The notes beneath the pieces are model-generated. The model saw only the letters and a list, made by a program, of their open reading frames with translations. It was not told the DNA's origin and searched no databases. The position numbers and the translations under genes are program-made. From Enhygromyxa salina (GTDB taxonomy: Bacteria > Myxococcota_A > Polyangia > Nannocystales > Nannocystaceae), in the NCBI RefSeq assembly GCF_000737335.2, contig NZ_JMCC02000090.1, forward strand, positions 48,577-112,576: DNA of 64,000 nucleotides, given 5' to 3'. This document shows, in pieces, positions 63,401-64,000 of this stretch (position 1 is its first letter; each line of letters begins with the position of its first letter).

Positions 63401-63526
63401 GCCCGCGTGATCCTACAAGGCAGCCCCAACGCCTCCGTCGACGGCCGCGAGCTGATCAAGGGCCTGATCGCCTTCTCGGTCTCGACCCCTTATCTAGAGC
63501 TCCGCCGCACCTTGAAACTCGGCTGA
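57449..63526 (+). CDS. Giant protein: degenerate SIR2-like domain, pseudokinase, TPR superhelix, unknown C-terminal domain
   Basis: 2025 residues from ATG 57449. Residues about 15-220 keep the SIR2 fold signals (CVLWTGAGIG at 17-26, LLGFELGDPDLRQIL) but the family T-T-N-Y-D is ATVYPD at 108-113, so the catalytic Asn is missing; His144 may remain. About residues 395-635 form a protein-kinase fold with VHRNLHPRHVLI in place of HRD and GFGFLPL in place of DFG: a pseudokinase. About residues 700-1750 are TPR helices, e.g. DLGRAIAVYEDALDLEPENL. The last 270 residues (from PRGTISRKQWRDVI to YLELRRTLKLG) are unrecognised. Likely a cytoplasmic scaffold rather than an enzyme. Seven CTA Leu codons cluster after 62480, unlike the remainder. 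Confidence 0.85.
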   Translation: MQELPIDLVAAIQAGDCVLWTGAGIGALVERPSWAALLAELAAGAEPDTQAELEGLLARGDRLTVLDWLRRHQSDALEASLAAKIDEDKPLPPSLCALGQLRWRGCLATVYPDLLARAREAGGHERPRVSRDASKGMPRDHVLHTSVSEDLRRDHDLRELVEEAVRTSTLVLLGFELGDPDLRQILAILRRIPASGGSHYLFLPEIGGIEAEQLRERSGLQVCSLPEGGVDSLLDRIATAVGDEQAESRAPERLAALELSRVLRPVPVRVDVGVDAAFAVDPHEVDLLVDALPGGIESLPARDLLRLGSVWLAHARVSGKTQSRWHKRARKAFVQVIALDDDARDMRVARFNLALLALVEGDEEAARTGLEAAAEQDRNLALVSPRFALATVRGRVGSRIWLECHDRAADNELVAIEVGTLGRPVSPDERRRFIEQVGVLAEIDHPALVRVREGVAEGRVFGVIMQPEQGVPLARLLEQTAEPLALDKAFELIGPLMEVVGLAHAKGLVHRNLHPRHVLITQDGAKLRGFGFLPLVSWSRPAIVRENHGYAAPELFAGAAPSPASDTYALAALLYRCITGKLPLGSVPAPSRLVTGIDMRVDALLAKAMHPDPEQRPDPKGLRTEVATILTTPHKFDQVAAATPVEQPAPAAPAKPTGPVKLVEPEDPDDLDAWKWILEQKSSHLPAREAISRIEREARAAQRWDRVAEVLDIRARSSQAESEKIVLLRELAEISEQRLDAPGTALDALLLLIDTISVNAQVPLVEDLLRLAEVTGRWAAVAEKLHAVGRRVPSAADQLRILSRAALIYLEQAGDLGRAIAVYEDALDLEPENLDLQRAALVAYRKADRPAELATGLLTIAELETGPVRHEALIEAAQILGDLGEFDGALEAAEHVRAEDPENHRALAASEQWARELERWDLLAKVLPAQAAGNLDDAEATALRKEAAQIMLERLQDEAGAISMYRQIIERDRSDKTTAEALLELLRPKASGDSGEAASAREGLIDALSVLTDITEDTGRRAELLAEAAGLLDREPDGGERAADCRERIVETLPVDHALVLDAVAGLTRFYLSQDAHEPLAELLERRAKLTVLGRELRVSAYKQLQELAAGPLEDPARERAALEGLVELEPAEGRWRDLLIERLRDAGEQELAEQLLRQRIADADSPADRASMLVTVARMRERAGELEEAEARVREALELDESASRAWALLREILEQRDRPLEALEAQIRAAQTSDDPRVKVRELFAAATTWAQTLNKPERALPLIREIVQLDPHHPGATGMLVERLVERGELKEAWPHAERWVAQTRAGSPEDRELNARVHALAGRCALAVGNNAEARELLRDAKQFDPRNREVGRALADLELESQSWDAALRAYQGLAIQAGEGEEPRVQAELYLRMGQARQGMGEASKALQMIERALDIDPAYVDAARFLVSLADSPAREVEAKQRLLTVLEAELASYDEDDDRREAKDQEILDLRLELATTLADQLNRPDEAVVLLRAVLARRPNDISLLHRSLDLFSNAEQWAEAVGVLDRLATLQDQGPIRAKYRYAAASLMRAHNLDTTGVVVRARLLGVLEADPLHDKAFKAVRDNLESSGEWRELSKVLRSRLKITPEDQPEVRIDLLDSIASIYDRHLDDKRTAMIAYEQAITLTKTLGASDDDERQTERRNKVISLSVQLGDDALDKGIEQVQALIRDNPLDYDSYHRLVELYLAAKQRDASVAVSRTLRFLKQADEAELELAAELGDNYQPPRGTISRKQWRDVILPSHPSSRLSDLYGLLWPVMAAREGLTHASANVDRSQRETVTMQAAGVTRWVAYMAQVIDIPPPDLYLRKGEPGGFRVTALGDPKGVYPTLLGGDEALGRQPDAALAFRAGRAVASTHPHLLGASVMPSVSSLRNAIYGAVGLTHPQVAIPKELRDPARGWAEAIKKMLPPSRLDDLRKAVAKVIERGGADTKSWLRGCEHASARAGFLVSDSLDVSARVILQGSPNASVDGRELIKGLIAFSVSTPYLELRRTLKLG

Positions 63527-63547
63527 GTCACCCAAGCGAGTGCGCCC

Positions 63548-64000
63548 CGCCAAAGGGAAGGCGTCACTTCGCCCACACTCCCCCGCCGCCAACGAGATCG
63601 CCGCCCCGTCGAAGGGAAGGCGTCACGTCGCCCACATTCCCCCGCCGCCAACGAGAGCGCCGCCCCGTCGAAGGGAAGGCGTCACTTCGCCCACATTCCC
63701 CCGTCCCCAACGAGAGCGCCCACCCCGTCGAAGGGAAGGCGTCACCTCGCCCACATTCCCCCGCCGCCAACGAGAGCGCCCACCGTCGAAGGGAAAGCGT
63801 CACCTCGCCCACACTCCCCCGCCGCCAACGAGAGCGCCCACCCCGTCGAAGGGAAAGCGTCGCCTCGCCCACATTCCCCCGTCCCAGCGAGAGCGCCCAC
63901 CCCTCCAAAGGGAAAGCGTCACCTCGCCCACATTCCCGTCCCCATCGAGAGCGCCCACCCCGTCGAAGGGAAAGCGTCACCTCGCCCACATTCCCCCGCC
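63548..64000. repeat. Minisatellite of about 60-bp units at the window end
   Basis: Eight units of 57-61 bp, the last cut by the window edge, each with GAAGGGAAAGCGTCACCTCG or close variant and CCCACATTCCCCCG. Units differ by a few substitutions and small indels, so copies are not spacers. Start lies 22 bp after the stop of the giant gene. Open frames through it are artefacts of the repeat. Function unknown; may be transcribed as a 3' trailer. Confidence 0.93.

Noticed and set aside
63564..63989. 141-residue minus-strand open frame
   Set aside because: It only translates the minisatellite; frame shifts between units and no start context.
63548..64000. CRISPR array
   Set aside because: The whole unit is repeated, with no unique spacers, and no cas genes are present.

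Overview
The window looks like chromosomal DNA of a myxobacterium, most likely of the Nannocystineae (Enhygromyxa, Plesiocystis or Nannocystis type). This is inferred from very high GC with strong third-position bias, a Ser/Thr kinase with the HRDFKPDN catalytic loop and C-terminal TPR-like repeats, many small lipoproteins, a Gly-Asp hexamer-repeat linker in a lipoprotein, a MYXO-CTERM-like tail on a secreted peptidase, and giant TPR proteins. No rRNA, phage, plasmid or CRISPR locus is visible.

Layout. 0-11.5 kb: truncated response regulator, stand-alone Fis-type HTH protein, Ser/Thr kinase, a divergent translationally coupled pair made of an Hsp90-like GHKL ATPase and what looks like its ATP-site-dead paralogue, then two cell-envelope genes. 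11.5-19.3 kb: FAD oxidoreductase divergent from a polytopic membrane protein and an LtaS-type phosphotransferase carrying four Ig-like repeats. 19.4-25 kb: S46 peptidase and an ECF sigma/FecR pair. 25-30.2 kb: biotin carrier protein, P450, second ECF sigma, PEBP-like lipoprotein, guanine deaminase. 30.5-33.1 kb: a compositionally different accessory island with a two-gene module whose second gene is PemK/MazF-like, a 164-bp palindromic MITE and an IS630 copy inserted at the TA end of that MITE. 33.1-37.4 kb: tandemly duplicated ComEA-like genes with duplicated promoter and terminator, then a four-gene lipid-type operon (PAP2, NAD epimerase, acyltransferase, small protein). 37.4-38.5 kb: a 438-bp palindrome, SRP RNA and two tRNA-Ser genes. 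38.7-45.6 kb: thioredoxin-domain protein, fructose-6-phosphate aldolase/transaldolase, biotin carboxylase, carboxyltransferase and Ppx/GppA on one strand. 45.7-57.3 kb: PHP phosphoesterase, deacetylase, YndJ-like protein, BipA, several lipoproteins, a Cys-rich protein with a disordered tail, and an epimerase. 57.4-64 kb: a 2025-residue protein combining a degraded SIR2 domain, a pseudokinase and TPRs, followed by a minisatellite running off the window.

How genes work together. The biotin carboxylase and carboxyltransferase (41.6-44.7 kb) probably use the biotin carrier protein encoded 16 kb away. The ECF/FecR overlap is a sigma/anti-sigma module. The acyltransferase, epimerase and PAP2 genes suggest lipid remodelling. 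The kinase, the Hsp90-like pair and the pseudo-SIR2/pseudokinase protein are the best candidates for undescribed biology.

Two dispersed non-coding repeat families are scattered between genes. One copy of the first family lies in frame inside the thioredoxin-domain gene and encodes about 35-40 extra residues. All functional statements come from reading the sequence; no database search was run.
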